Shown here in pieces: positions 16,343 to 26,317 of a stretch of 64,000 nt of DNA (positions are counted from its first letter, which is position 1; every line of letters starts with the position of its first letter). The DNA is from an uncultured Porphyromonadaceae bacterium. Lineage in GTDB: Bacteria > Bacteroidota > Bacteroidia > Bacteroidales > Muribaculaceae. The translations under genes and the position numbers were made by a program. The stretch spans positions 41,673-105,672 of the forward strand of contig CAMWUJ010000001.1 of the NCBI GenBank assembly GCA_947177405.1, read 5' to 3'. The notes below the pieces were generated by a model. That model ran no database searches. It was not told the origin of the DNA and saw only the letters and a list, made by a program, of their open reading frames with translations.

Positions 16343-17245
16343 ATGAAAAAAAGAAATATTAAAAGTCTAATTAAGTCTATAAAGCGAAGTTACATTACGA
16401 AATTCTGTACCCCTAAAAAGTTAGCAGAGTTTCTTTATTATAATAATTTTGGTAGAAAAATAGATTGGAAATGTCCGACCGAATTTAACGAGAAAATACG
16501 TTGGCTTCAGTTTAGTACAGATACCTCTAAATGGACATTATTGGCTGACAAGTACCTTGTAAGAAAATATCTTGAAGATAAAGGGTATGGAGATATGTTG
16601 GTTAAACTTTATGGTGTATGGGAGAATGCTGAAAATATTGACTTTGACAAGCTTCCTAAAAGCTTCGTCCTAAAAACTAATCATGGGTGTGGAAGTGTAT
16701 ATGTTATCAAAGATAAGACCAAAATTGACTTGAATACTATTAAAAATGAGCTTAATAAAAGTTTATCAGAGAAATATGGTATCAATACAGCAGAGCCACA
16801 TTATTTCCCTATAAAACCAGTTATAATTGCTGAGGAGATTTTATTTCAAGATGGGAATTTATCCAGCAGTATGATTGATTATAAATTGTATTGTACATAC
16901 GGAGAGCCTCAATTTTGTGCAGTGATGTTCAATAGAGATATAGAATGTCATAAATATGATATTAGGCTATATGATAATAATTGGCAAAATATAAGTCATC
17001 TTTTGGGAAAATATTCTCATACAAATTTAGGATTGACAGAAATCCCGCGACCTAAAAATTTTGAAAAGATGAAAAATTTTTGCCGGGATTTATGTAAGGA
17101 ATTCCCTTTTGTAAGAATGGATTTTTACGAAACTGATGGTAAGTTGTATTTTGGAGAATTTACCTTTACACCGGCAGCCTGTACAGGCGCTCCTCTCGGC
17201 CCTGTTCCATGTAAAATTCTGAGTGATAAGATTCACATCATGTAA
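16343..17245 (+). CDS. TupA-like ATP-grasp enzyme
   Basis: 300 aa. The pattern EFNEKIRWLQFSTDTSKWTLLADKYLVRKYL, KTNHGCGSVYVI, IIAEEIL, YKLYCTYGEPQF and VRMDFYETDGKLYFGEFTFTP matches the TupA-like ATP-grasp group of teichuronopeptide and capsule loci. Likely ligates an amino acid or other carboxylate/amine to a sugar in the repeat unit, e.g. amidation of a uronic acid. Substrate not determinable. Confidence 0.82.
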   Translation: MKKRNIKSLIKSIKRSYITKFCTPKKLAEFLYYNNFGRKIDWKCPTEFNEKIRWLQFSTDTSKWTLLADKYLVRKYLEDKGYGDMLVKLYGVWENAENIDFDKLPKSFVLKTNHGCGSVYVIKDKTKIDLNTIKNELNKSLSEKYGINTAEPHYFPIKPVIIAEEILFQDGNLSSSMIDYKLYCTYGEPQFCAVMFNRDIECHKYDIRLYDNNWQNISHLLGKYSHTNLGLTEIPRPKNFEKMKNFCRDLCKEFPFVRMDFYETDGKLYFGEFTFTPAACTGAPLGPVPCKILSDKIHIM

Positions 17246-17277
17246 ACAGGTTGCTGGGAAATCAATACAAGTAATAA

Positions 17278-17556
17278 GAGATTAACATAGCATCTCATCT
17301 ATTATTGGCCTCAGCCTTAAACAGCTGTGTACCATGTTTGGCAACAAGCTGGAGTCACAAATACGAAGAGTTAAATCATGACTATAAACTAACAGACTGT
17401 ATAATTGATCTAACTGATGAGGATGGCACATCTAAGAAAATTCAACAATTTCTTAACCTAGACCATAATCGAAAAATTCGAGAACACTTGAAGGAAATGA
17501 AGGAACCAATTCAGAACGCGACAAGACAAATGTGGGATAAAATCTGGTCATTATAA
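17278..17556 (+). pseudogene. C-terminal remnant of a polysaccharide pyruvyltransferase
   Basis: About 92 codons open from a stop at 17275, with no ATG at the start (the track uses a TTG). The translation ASHLLLASALNSCVPCLA followed by TSWSHKYEELNHDY resembles the last quarter of polysaccharide pyruvyl transferases. The N-terminal three quarters are missing. Its presence implies the ancestral polymer carried a pyruvate ketal that this strain may have lost. Confidence 0.75.
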
Positions 17557-17639
17557 AATATAAGCGCATAAGAATAACTTATAAATAACCTTTCTGCACC
17601 TAACCTAAAATAGTACAACCATACTATCCAACGTATTAT

Positions 17640-18737
17640 ATGATTTCTCCCATTGATAAGGATCACCTCCAATCACAAGTAATCAATTACCTTAGATTTC
17701 CTCTGATAATTGGTGTTTTGTTTATTCACAATAGTGATTTCATGAATTTAGGAGAAAATATAGATATTGAGGGTCACACCTACGAGTCCATAACGATCAT
17801 TATAGATTTATTCTCTAATACTTTAGCCAGTGTTGCAGTACCAATTTTCTTTTTTATTTCGGGATTTTTATTCTTTTATCGACTTCCTAATTTCACACTC
17901 TCCCTATATAAAACCAAACTTCTAAAAAGAATCAACACACTGTTAATTCCATATCTATTCTGGAATTTATTACTATTCCTGGTATATCTATTGGCTTCCA
18001 AGCTTACAGTAATTAAAGCATTATTTAATACCAATGCCATAGATTCTGGACTATTCTCTGCCTTATTAGGTATCCCTTCCGACCAGGGTATGACATATCC
18101 AATAGTTTATCCTTTCTGGTTTATTCGTGATTTAATGGTATGTGTGATAATCTCGCCAATATTGTTTTTTATAATAACAAAAACAAGACACATAGGGATT
18201 ATTCTCTTGGGAATTGCCTGGTATATAGGATTTAAAATACCATATTTAGGGTATCGAGGATTTAGCACGACTGCATTATTCTTCTTTAGTTTAGGTGCCT
18301 GGTTTTCATGTTATAACAAAAATATTATTGTTACAGTAAGAGAATTGAAATTCTTTGGAATAATCTATCCATTAGTAATAATTGCAGAAATGCTTACCAA
18401 GCACCTCTCCATTAATCCATATATTCATTCACTGGGAATTGTTTCAGGTGCTATATTTTGGTTTTTAATAGCCTCTTATCTAATTGAGATTAAGAAGCTA
18501 AAGCCAATACCTATACTTACATCTGCCTCCTTCTTTATTTTTGCCATTCACGAGCCATGGTTATTGGTAACCCTTCGAAAACTCACGTTATCCCTGCTTC
18601 ATCCCACCTCTCCTTATATCCATTTACTACTCTATTTTGCCACAATAGCAATTGTCACCTTTATCGCTATTGGGATTTACTATGTTTTAAAGAAGATTGC
18701 TCCTAAATTTACCAACCTTATTACGGGAAATAGATAA
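17640..18737 (+). CDS. Acyltransferase-3 family O-acyltransferase
   Basis: 365 aa, about ten membrane helices. N-terminal YLRFPLIIGVLFIHNSDF carries the conserved His of the first helix in Acyl_transf_3 proteins, and IVYPFWFIRDLMVCVIISP is a typical middle segment. Acts in the inner membrane, most likely O-acetylating a sugar of the repeat unit from a cytoplasmic acyl donor. Confidence 0.85.
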   Translation: MISPIDKDHLQSQVINYLRFPLIIGVLFIHNSDFMNLGENIDIEGHTYESITIIIDLFSNTLASVAVPIFFFISGFLFFYRLPNFTLSLYKTKLLKRINTLLIPYLFWNLLLFLVYLLASKLTVIKALFNTNAIDSGLFSALLGIPSDQGMTYPIVYPFWFIRDLMVCVIISPILFFIITKTRHIGIILLGIAWYIGFKIPYLGYRGFSTTALFFFSLGAWFSCYNKNIIVTVRELKFFGIIYPLVIIAEMLTKHLSINPYIHSLGIVSGAIFWFLIASYLIEIKKLKPIPILTSASFFIFAIHEPWLLVTLRKLTLSLLHPTSPYIHLLLYFATIAIVTFIAIGIYYVLKKIAPKFTNLITGNR

Positions 18738-18758
18738 AACAATGTTTCTCATTATATC

Positions 18759-19655
18759 ATGATGAAAACAAAACCGACATACTCAATTATAATCCCTCAT
18801 TATAATACTCCTGATTTATTAGAACGACTCCTTCTTTCAATCCCCAAAAGAGATGATGTAGAAGTGATCATTGTTGATGACTGTAGTCCCGATTCGGTCT
18901 TTCAACAATATGAAATCCTAAAAACTAAGTATGAATGGATGAAATTTTACTGTACAGAGACAAATGGAGGAGGAGGAAAAGCGCGAAATATAGGTTTACA
19001 GAAAGCAATCGGAGAATATGTAATATTTGCTGATGCAGATGATTATTTTACACCCCAATTCAAGGACATCTTAAAAAATTATGCGGATAAGACCACACCT
19101 GATATAATTTTTTTTAATGCCATCTCGGTAGATTCCGTAACTCAACTTCCAAAGGATAGATCAAATCATCTGAATAATTTTATCCAGGGATTTAAAACAA
19201 ATCCCTCTCAAAAGGGAATGGAATTAAGATATCTTTTTGGAGAACCTTGGTGTAAAATTATTAAGAAAGACCTGATAGAAAATAATAAAATTCTATTTGA
19301 CGAGATATCTATCAACAATGACACATATTTTTCTTATATGTGTGGTTTTTATTCAAAAAATATAGCGGTTGATGAGCGTATAGGATATTGCATAACGGAG
19401 AGACCCTCGTCTGTTTCGAAATCAATATCTTACGACAAACTTTTAATCAAAGCCAAAGTATTTGCTAAAAAAAACAAATTCCTTAAAGAGAATGGAATTA
19501 CAATCTTTGACCCAAATCTATTTGTACCACCAATATACGGGATAAGGAAGAGAAATTTTAAATTTTTACGACAAATCAAATCCATCATAAACTCGTATGG
19601 ATTCTCATTTTTGTCTCTACTTTCCCAGTATCTGAAATATAGACTCCATAGGTAA
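18759..19655 (+). CDS. Family 2 glycosyltransferase
   Basis: 298 aa. GT-A fold start YSIIIPHYNTPDLLERLLLSI, then VEVIIVDDCSPDS and the acidic metal site FADADDYF. C-terminal part lacks membrane helices, so a soluble or peripheral enzyme. Start codon either of two adjacent ATG (18759 or 18762). Adds one sugar to the lipid-linked unit; specificity unknown. Confidence 0.88.
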   Translation: MMKTKPTYSIIIPHYNTPDLLERLLLSIPKRDDVEVIIVDDCSPDSVFQQYEILKTKYEWMKFYCTETNGGGGKARNIGLQKAIGEYVIFADADDYFTPQFKDILKNYADKTTPDIIFFNAISVDSVTQLPKDRSNHLNNFIQGFKTNPSQKGMELRYLFGEPWCKIIKKDLIENNKILFDEISINNDTYFSYMCGFYSKNIAVDERIGYCITERPSSVSKSISYDKLLIKAKVFAKKNKFLKENGITIFDPNLFVPPIYGIRKRNFKFLRQIKSIINSYGFSFLSLLSQYLKYRLHR

Positions 19656-19717
19656 TAGTCTATCTTTAATCTCGTCTCCATGAACATTGCGTCTCAATTG
19701 ATAAACTTCTTTTCTAT

Positions 19718-20857
19718 ATGACGTCATACCACTACCTCATAGTAGGCGCCGGACTCTTTGGTGCCACATTCGCATACTTGGCCAACAAAGCCGGGAAGAA
19801 ATGCCTCGTGATTGACAAACGTCCGCATCCAGGCGGTAATATCTATTGCGAAGAGATTGCCGGTATAAACGTGCATAAGTACGGCGCACATATCTTCCAT
19901 ACCTCCGATAAGGAGGTGTGGGATTTCGTGAATTCCATTGTGCCGTTCAATCGATATACCAACTGTCCGGTGGCGCAGGCTCCCGATGGAAAACTCTATA
20001 ACCTCCCGTTCAATATGAACACCTTCTACCAGATGTGGGGTGTGAAGATCCCGGAGGAGGCGCAGAAGAAATTGGAGGAGCAGCGAATGGAGGCTGTAGA
20101 AAAGATGAAAGAGGAAGGTGTTACCGAACCCCGTAACTTGGAGGAACAGGCTCTGACACTAATCGGCAAGGATATATACGAGCAGTTGATCAAAGGTTAC
20201 ACAGAGAAACAATGGGGTCGTAAATGCACTGAACTTCCAGCCTTCATCATCCGGCGTCTCCCCGTGAGAATGACTTTTGACAACAACTATTTCAACGACA
20301 GCTATCAGGGAATTCCGATCGGAGGGTACAACAAGCTCATAGATGGTCTGCTTGAAGGAATAGATGTTAAACTCGATACCGATTTCTTCGATGATCGCGA
20401 GAAATGGGAATCCTTGGCCGACAAGATTGTCTTCACGGGCAAGATCGATGAGTTCTACGGCTATTGTTTCGGTAAACTTGAATACCGTACCGTCAGATTC
20501 GAGACCGAAACCTTTGACAATCCCAACTGGCAGGGAAATGCGGTGGTGAATTATACTTCTACCGAAGTTCCATTTACACGCATTATCGAGCACAAGCACT
20601 TCGAGAAATTCGGAAACGAAGTCTACGAGAACACTAAGACGGTCATTTCCCGTGAATACTCCACCGAATGGGAAGAAGGAATGGAGCCATTCTATCCCGT
20701 TAATGACGAGAGAAATCAGAGTGTTTATAACCAATATAAGGAGCTGGCCGACAAGGAAGAAGGGGTTATATTCGGAGGGCGTCTCGCGGAATATAAATAT
20801 TATGATATGGCCCCCATCATATCACAAGTTTTCAGTAGATTTAGAAACATTCATTAA
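19718..20857 (+). CDS. glf: UDP-galactopyranose mutase
   Basis: 379 aa flavoenzyme. FAD-binding VGAGLFGATFAYLANKAG at the N-terminus, then PGGNIYCEEIAGINVHKYGAHIFHT, the ring-contraction-site region YTEKQWGRKCTELP and terminal GGRLAEYKYYDM. Converts UDP-Galp to UDP-Galf, so the polymer very likely contains galactofuranose. Codon use and GC content are higher than in the AT-rich genes on either side, suggesting a separate origin within the locus. Confidence 0.96.
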   Translation: MTSYHYLIVGAGLFGATFAYLANKAGKKCLVIDKRPHPGGNIYCEEIAGINVHKYGAHIFHTSDKEVWDFVNSIVPFNRYTNCPVAQAPDGKLYNLPFNMNTFYQMWGVKIPEEAQKKLEEQRMEAVEKMKEEGVTEPRNLEEQALTLIGKDIYEQLIKGYTEKQWGRKCTELPAFIIRRLPVRMTFDNNYFNDSYQGIPIGGYNKLIDGLLEGIDVKLDTDFFDDREKWESLADKIVFTGKIDEFYGYCFGKLEYRTVRFETETFDNPNWQGNAVVNYTSTEVPFTRIIEHKHFEKFGNEVYENTKTVISREYSTEWEEGMEPFYPVNDERNQSVYNQYKELADKEEGVIFGGRLAEYKYYDMAPIISQVFSRFRNIH

Positions 20858-20859
20858 AT

Positions 20860-21879
20860 ATGGAAAAGATTCTTTCTATAATAATCCCTACATATAATAT
20901 GGAGAGATATTTGTCTAAATGTCTCTCTTCGCTCATCATTCCCGATGAAAAGCTTTTAAAGAGTCTGGAAGTCCTGGTTGTGAACGATGGCAGCAAAGAC
21001 AATTCCTCCAAGATTGCCCACGAGTTCGAAACCAAGTATCCCGATACTTTCCGAGTAATTGACAAGGAAAATGGAAATTACGGATCCTGCATTAACCGCG
21101 GTCTCAAGGAAGCAACCGGTAAATACATAAAAGTATTGGATGCAGATGACTACTTCAACACTGATAATTTTACTCAGTATTTACATAGTCTTAAAGAGGT
21201 TGATGTGGATTTAATCATTACAGACTATGATTTGGTAACAGAAACCGGAGCAATAAAGGAAACGAGATCGTTTATCCTCCCACCAAGAACACCTATGCTT
21301 CTACAGGAACATATGAGAGATATTTTTAATATTCAGATGCATGCGATTACCTACAGAACACGCATTCTCAAGGAAGAGAGATATGTTCAGCAGGAAGGTA
21401 TCTCTCACACAGATGCGGAATGGGTATTTTATCCTATGATACGAGTAACCACTATCTATTATATTAATGACGTGGTTTATGAGTACTTAGTAGGTCGTAC
21501 AGGACAAACCGTAGATCTTACTGTTTGGGCAAACAAAGCTTCTGACAGGGAAAGAATAGCCAGAAGAGAAGTAGAATATTTTGAAAAAATCAAAATATCG
21601 AATATTAAAGATTCAATTCTTCCCTTCTTATCCTATAGAATTCTTACAGAACTTCATGGGATTTATTTAACCTACCTTATTATAAAAAGGGATGAAAAAC
21701 ATACGAGGCAACTTGATGATTTTCTTCATCATACATCTCCTGTACTATTTACACAAATAGAAGAACGCAGACTTCATGATAAATACATGCCCATAAAGTA
21801 TATTAAATCATGGAGAAAAAAGGGTAAGCTGCCTTCTGGCATACTCTCATATTTATATTGTAAGATAAAGAAAATTTAG
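20860..21879 (+). CDS. Family 2 glycosyltransferase
   Basis: 339 aa starting 2 nt after glf. GT-A motifs LSIIIPTYNMERYLSKCLSSL, LEVLVVNDGSKDNSS and VLDADDYFNTDNF. The immediate adjacency to glf makes a galactofuranosyltransferase an attractive but unproven role. Confidence 0.88.
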   Translation: MEKILSIIIPTYNMERYLSKCLSSLIIPDEKLLKSLEVLVVNDGSKDNSSKIAHEFETKYPDTFRVIDKENGNYGSCINRGLKEATGKYIKVLDADDYFNTDNFTQYLHSLKEVDVDLIITDYDLVTETGAIKETRSFILPPRTPMLLQEHMRDIFNIQMHAITYRTRILKEERYVQQEGISHTDAEWVFYPMIRVTTIYYINDVVYEYLVGRTGQTVDLTVWANKASDRERIARREVEYFEKIKISNIKDSILPFLSYRILTELHGIYLTYLIIKRDEKHTRQLDDFLHHTSPVLFTQIEERRLHDKYMPIKYIKSWRKKGKLPSGILSYLYCKIKKI

Positions 21880-21917
21880 TAACCAAGAATCTGCTAATAA
21901 CTACTGCGTTGCCATCT

Positions 21918-23267
21918 ATGCCCATAACATACCAAGGTAGAGTAACAAAGATTAATAAAAGGTGTAATTTATTTATTAAACTCTCTTACTTTTCTTTAGG
22001 GTTGTCGGGAACGGCACCTTTGCTTGCAATAGTCATTGGTGGTATGATTCTATCTCTTTCCACTATTGCCTCATTATGTGTCTTCGGTGATTTGTTTTTA
22101 GGAAAGAAAATAGAGCGAACTAATATTTGGAAATATAGACTCACAAAATATTTCCTTTATTGGATGGGAATTAGCCTCCTTTCATCGTTTTTTGGGTTGG
22201 TCTTTTTCTCCTTCATTGATGAACAATTTGCTTTCACACCTTTAAAGTTTATTCCCAAGATACTGCTATACCTTCTTATGCTATACTTGCTCTCAAAACA
22301 AGAGAAGAGCGAATTTAGAATCTCATGGCTAATCAAAGGAGTTATGTTTGGGGTATGGCTTAATATAATTTGGAGTATTTGTGATGCCGCATTATTTTAT
22401 ACTTCTGGAGAATCATTGACGAATACGCTTTTTATTTCATATATTAAAGCTGCTCATATAAGATATGACTCAGCTTCATTGATTTATGGAGCGTACATTC
22501 GCTCAAGTGGACTTAATACAGATCCAGCCAATATAGGCTTTTTTACTGCGATTGGAGCTGCTTATGCCATGATAAGTAGAAAATTTTGGTTAATACTTTT
22601 GTGTGTATTGTCTGCCTTAAGTGCGGTGTCATTCGTAGGATTAGTGGGAATTCTTTTAGTAATCTTATATGAGTTATTATTTGGAAAATCAATTAAGCAC
22701 AGAGCCTTATTTATAACTTTAGGTTCAGTTTTAATTGTAGGTGGTTTTCTTTTATTTAAATATAGTAATGCTCCTACTATTTCCTTGGTAAGAGATGCTG
22801 TGGAATTGAAAGCTCAATCAAAAGCGGATGGAGATGAAAGCACAGAGTTAAGAACTAAGTTTATAACTAAATTCCCTGATGCAATAAAACATTTACCTCT
22901 ATCCCCTTTAATTGGAACCGGCTATTATACTGCTGTCTATGCATATTATCAGGAAGGAATAACATATAATGGGGTATATAGTGGAAAGAATATTCCTACT
23001 GAAATGGAGAATTGCTATGTGGAATACTTTTTTGACTTTGGATTGATTGGTCTAATTTTCTTTTGTATTTTTTATTTTAATGCAATGAGAATTTATCAAA
23101 ATCTTTCTTATCGTATTAATTCATTTGAAAATAGATCTATATTTGCCATAATGATTGGATCCATTATCTCATTCTGTTTCTATCATTATACCCTTTACTC
23201 CGTAGTAATGTTCACTGATATTGCAGCAATCGTACATCTAAGAAACTCATTCACAACCACCCACTAA
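21918..23267 (+). CDS. wzy: Wzy-type O-antigen/capsule polymerase
   Basis: 449 aa from the ATG at 21918; the track uses a TTG nine bases earlier. About 10-12 hydrophobic helices with a large periplasmic loop near residues 290-350 (VELKAQSKADGDESTELRTKF ... LIGTGYYTAVYAYYQEG), the layout of Wzy/ligase proteins. Sequence identity in this family is low, so assignment rests on topology and position. It would polymerise units flipped by Wzx. Confidence 0.8.
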   Translation: MPITYQGRVTKINKRCNLFIKLSYFSLGLSGTAPLLAIVIGGMILSLSTIASLCVFGDLFLGKKIERTNIWKYRLTKYFLYWMGISLLSSFFGLVFFSFIDEQFAFTPLKFIPKILLYLLMLYLLSKQEKSEFRISWLIKGVMFGVWLNIIWSICDAALFYTSGESLTNTLFISYIKAAHIRYDSASLIYGAYIRSSGLNTDPANIGFFTAIGAAYAMISRKFWLILLCVLSALSAVSFVGLVGILLVILYELLFGKSIKHRALFITLGSVLIVGGFLLFKYSNAPTISLVRDAVELKAQSKADGDESTELRTKFITKFPDAIKHLPLSPLIGTGYYTAVYAYYQEGITYNGVYSGKNIPTEMENCYVEYFFDFGLIGLIFFCIFYFNAMRIYQNLSYRINSFENRSIFAIMIGSIISFCFYHYTLYSVVMFTDIAAIVHLRNSFTTTH

Positions 23268-23279
23268 GAAGAAATTCTT

Positions 23280-24362
23280 ATGAGTCTTCCCGTACACCAT
23301 ACTTCTAATCGGTACATGGTAGTCAATGCCACAGCGTTAGACCGCAGTGGTGCTTTAAGCATATTAAAGCAATTTATTGATAATATTCCACCCGATAAGG
23401 GACAATGGTTGATCTTTACTCCTGATAATGTTGAGCTGACTTCAAATAAAGCAAATGTTAGGCTCGAACCTATCATCGGAGTGAAACCGATGCATAAAAG
23501 ATTGAAATGGGATGCAATTGGGCTTAATAAATGGATAAAACAAAACAATATTGACCCGGTCGCAGCAATTTCATTACAAAATACAGGGTTTCATTTAGAA
23601 AAGAAGGTTCCTCACTTTATCTATTATCATCAGCCTCTCCCTTTTTTCCCTAACAAGTGGAATCCTTTAAAGTCTAATCAGCGTACATTTTGGTTCTACA
23701 AGCACATATATCCTTTCTTCGTAAATCTATTCCTTAAAAAGGATACCCAAATATTCGTACAATTAGATTTCATAAAAGAAGGTTTTGCTAAACGATTCAA
23801 TCACCCTAAAGAGAAAATCGGAGTATATACGCCTACGGTAACTCCTCCCCAATGCTCTGATAAAACAAAATCTTCATCTCTCCTATCTCTTATTTATCCT
23901 GCGATGCCTCATTTCTATAAAAATCATAAAATAATAGAAGACGCCTTAAAATTTTCATTCAGGAACATGGATGTGATTTTCACAACCAATTCTAATAAAA
24001 AACCGGAAAAACAAGATATAAGGTTAAAATATATTGGAGTGCAACCACAGGAGAAAATATGGGAAATGTATCGAAAATTCGATGCACTCCTTTTCCCAAG
24101 TTATATTGAAACTTTCGGCCTTCCCCTTTTAGAGGCGGCTCTTACTGGGATGCCTATAATTGCTTCTGACCTTCCATATGCTCGTGAAGTTTTAGCCGGA
24201 TATGAGGGAGTTAAATTTGTCAAATATGACGATCCCAAGGCTTGGGCGCATGCAATTGACAATCTAAAAAAAGGTAAACGTTACCTGCCAATCGATATAT
24301 CCAAGCGTCCTTCATGGGACGCCCTCTTCAATGCAATTTTTAAAGAAATTCCAAAGACTTAA
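23280..24362 (+). CDS. Family 4 glycosyltransferase
   Basis: 360 aa GT-B enzyme. The C-terminal donor site reads DALLFPSYIETFGLPLLEAA then GMPIIASDLPYAREVL, the GT4 E(x7)E region. The N-terminus is less typical (YMVVNATALDRSGALSIL). Likely retaining; donor unknown. Confidence 0.85.
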   Translation: MSLPVHHTSNRYMVVNATALDRSGALSILKQFIDNIPPDKGQWLIFTPDNVELTSNKANVRLEPIIGVKPMHKRLKWDAIGLNKWIKQNNIDPVAAISLQNTGFHLEKKVPHFIYYHQPLPFFPNKWNPLKSNQRTFWFYKHIYPFFVNLFLKKDTQIFVQLDFIKEGFAKRFNHPKEKIGVYTPTVTPPQCSDKTKSSSLLSLIYPAMPHFYKNHKIIEDALKFSFRNMDVIFTTNSNKKPEKQDIRLKYIGVQPQEKIWEMYRKFDALLFPSYIETFGLPLLEAALTGMPIIASDLPYAREVLAGYEGVKFVKYDDPKAWAHAIDNLKKGKRYLPIDISKRPSWDALFNAIFKEIPKT

Positions 24363-24371
24363 TATACTAAT

Positions 24372-25445
24372 ATGTCAGTATTCAAAGATAAAGTCCTCCT
24401 CATAACAGGAGGTACCGGCAGCTTCGGTAATGCTGTATTACGTCGTTTCCTTGATTCCGATATCAAGGAAATTCGTATTTTTAGTCGAGATGAGAAAAAA
24501 CAGGATGATATGAGGCATCGGCTCCAGAATCCAAAGGTAAAGTATTTCATCGGAGACGTCCGTAATAAGGAATCGGTAGATATCGCTATGCGTGGAGTGG
24601 ATTATGTATTCTCTGCAGCCGCGTTAAAGCAGGTTCCAAGTTGTGAATTCTTCCCTATGGAGGCAACCCGTACAAATGTGGAAGGAACTAACAACGTTCT
24701 TCTCTCAGCCATAGAGCATGGAGTGAAGAACGTTGTTGTTTTATCTACTGATAAAGCAGCCTACCCCATCAATGCAATGGGTATTTCAAAGGCTCTTATG
24801 GAAAAAGTGGCAATTGCTAAAGGCCGTGAATTGGGAGAAAACGCACCAACCACAATCTGTTGTACTCGCTATGGTAATGTTATGGCAAGTCGTGGCTCAG
24901 TGATCCCTCTTTGGGTAGAACAGATGATGGAAGGAAAACCAATTACTATAACGGATCCTGAGATGACACGCTTCATGATGACTCTTGATGATGCAGTGGA
25001 TTTGGTAATTTATGCTTTCACTCATGGTCATAATGGGGATCTCTTTGTGCAAAAAGCTCCTGCCGCTACTCTTGATACTCTCGCACTGGCGCTAAAAGAA
25101 ATTTATACTAAGGTTGACCCGAAATATGGAGAAACTGAAGTAAAGGTAATAGGTACTCGACATGGTGAAAAACTATATGAGACTCTTGTAACACGTGAAG
25201 AAATGGCTAAGGCTATTGATATGGGTAACTATTACCGAATTCCTGCCGATACTCGTGATCTTAATTATGATAAATATTTCACTGAGGGAGAAGGAAGTCT
25301 TACCAGCGTGGAAGAATATCATAGCCATAACACCAATCGTTTGGATATAGAAGGCATGAAAGAGCAACTTATGCGCCTTCGTTTCATACAGGCAGATCTC
25401 GGGATAATTGAATCGGATACCAAAACTGAAATCAGAAGCGAGTAA
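24372..25445 (+). CDS. capE: UDP-GlcNAc 4,6-dehydratase/5-epimerase (CapE/FnlA/WbjB type)
   Basis: 357 aa short-chain dehydrogenase. Rossmann motif TGGTGSFGN, then STDKAAYPINAMGISKALME. In this subgroup the usual YxxxK is replaced by MGISK, as here, which separates it from dTDP-glucose dehydratases. It starts the UDP-L-FucNAc pathway by dehydrating UDP-GlcNAc and inverting C5. The next two genes encode the remaining steps in order. Confidence 0.9.
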   Translation: MSVFKDKVLLITGGTGSFGNAVLRRFLDSDIKEIRIFSRDEKKQDDMRHRLQNPKVKYFIGDVRNKESVDIAMRGVDYVFSAAALKQVPSCEFFPMEATRTNVEGTNNVLLSAIEHGVKNVVVLSTDKAAYPINAMGISKALMEKVAIAKGRELGENAPTTICCTRYGNVMASRGSVIPLWVEQMMEGKPITITDPEMTRFMMTLDDAVDLVIYAFTHGHNGDLFVQKAPAATLDTLALALKEIYTKVDPKYGETEVKVIGTRHGEKLYETLVTREEMAKAIDMGNYYRIPADTRDLNYDKYFTEGEGSLTSVEEYHSHNTNRLDIEGMKEQLMRLRFIQADLGIIESDTKTEIRSE

Positions 25446-25456
25446 ATTTTCTGAAT

Positions 25457-26317
25457 ATGAAATTTCTTGTTTTAGGGTCCAATGGTATGGCCGGACATCA
25501 AATTGGACTATATCTGAAGGAAAAAGGGCACGATGTAACCGGCTTCGCCCGAAATAAATCCTTAGTGCTGGATAAAAGTATCATAGGAGACGCATCAGAC
25601 TTTGACACTCTTAAGGAAATCATACTGCATGGTAAATTCGATGTGATTATTAATTGTATTGGTATTCTTAATCAATTTGCTGAGAATAACCATCCACAGG
25701 CAGTGCTTATGAACTCCTATCTACCTCACTTCATTGCTGATGTTGCTAACAGAGTCGGAACTTATGTCATACACATGAGCACTGATTGTGTTTTCTCAGG
25801 AAAGAAAGGCCAATACACTGAAAATGACATTCCGGATGGGACAACTTTTTATGACACCACAAAAGCGCTTGGAGAATTGAATGACGATACCAATCTCACA
25901 CTTCGAAATTCCATAGTGGGTCCCGACATTAATGAAAGGGGTATCGGACTTCTAAATTGGTTTATGAAACAAGAGGGTGAAGTAAACGGATACATTGGAT
26001 CCATTTGGACAGGTCAAACCACTCTCCAACTTTCTAAGACCATGGAAGCGGCAGCCATGGAAAGACCGACGGGACTTTATAATATGGTGCCTTCATATTC
26101 TATCAATAAATACGATCTCCTTGGATTATTCAACAAATATCTGCGTAATGGAGAAGTAAAAATAAATGCTGTAGATGGTATTGTAGCGGATAAATCACTG
26201 AAGAGAACTAACTTCAATTTCAGTTATGAAATCCCGGATTATGAGCAGATGATCTCCGAAGCGGCTAAATGGATATTCTCTCATAAAGACATCTACCCTC
26301 ATTATAATCTAAAATGA
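25457..26317 (+). CDS. capF: UDP-4-keto sugar reductase (CapF/FnlB/WbjC, RmlD-like)
   Basis: 286 aa. NAD(P) motif VLGSNGMAGHQIGLYL, catalytic region HMSTDCVFSGKKG and YDTTKALGE (YxxxK). The C-terminal cupin domain of S. aureus CapF is absent, as in FnlB-like or RmlD-like forms. It reduces the 4-keto intermediate made by CapE. It overlaps the next gene by 4 bp. Confidence 0.85.
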   Translation: MKFLVLGSNGMAGHQIGLYLKEKGHDVTGFARNKSLVLDKSIIGDASDFDTLKEIILHGKFDVIINCIGILNQFAENNHPQAVLMNSYLPHFIADVANRVGTYVIHMSTDCVFSGKKGQYTENDIPDGTTFYDTTKALGELNDDTNLTLRNSIVGPDINERGIGLLNWFMKQEGEVNGYIGSIWTGQTTLQLSKTMEAAAMERPTGLYNMVPSYSINKYDLLGLFNKYLRNGEVKINAVDGIVADKSLKRTNFNFSYEIPDYEQMISEAAKWIFSHKDIYPHYNLK

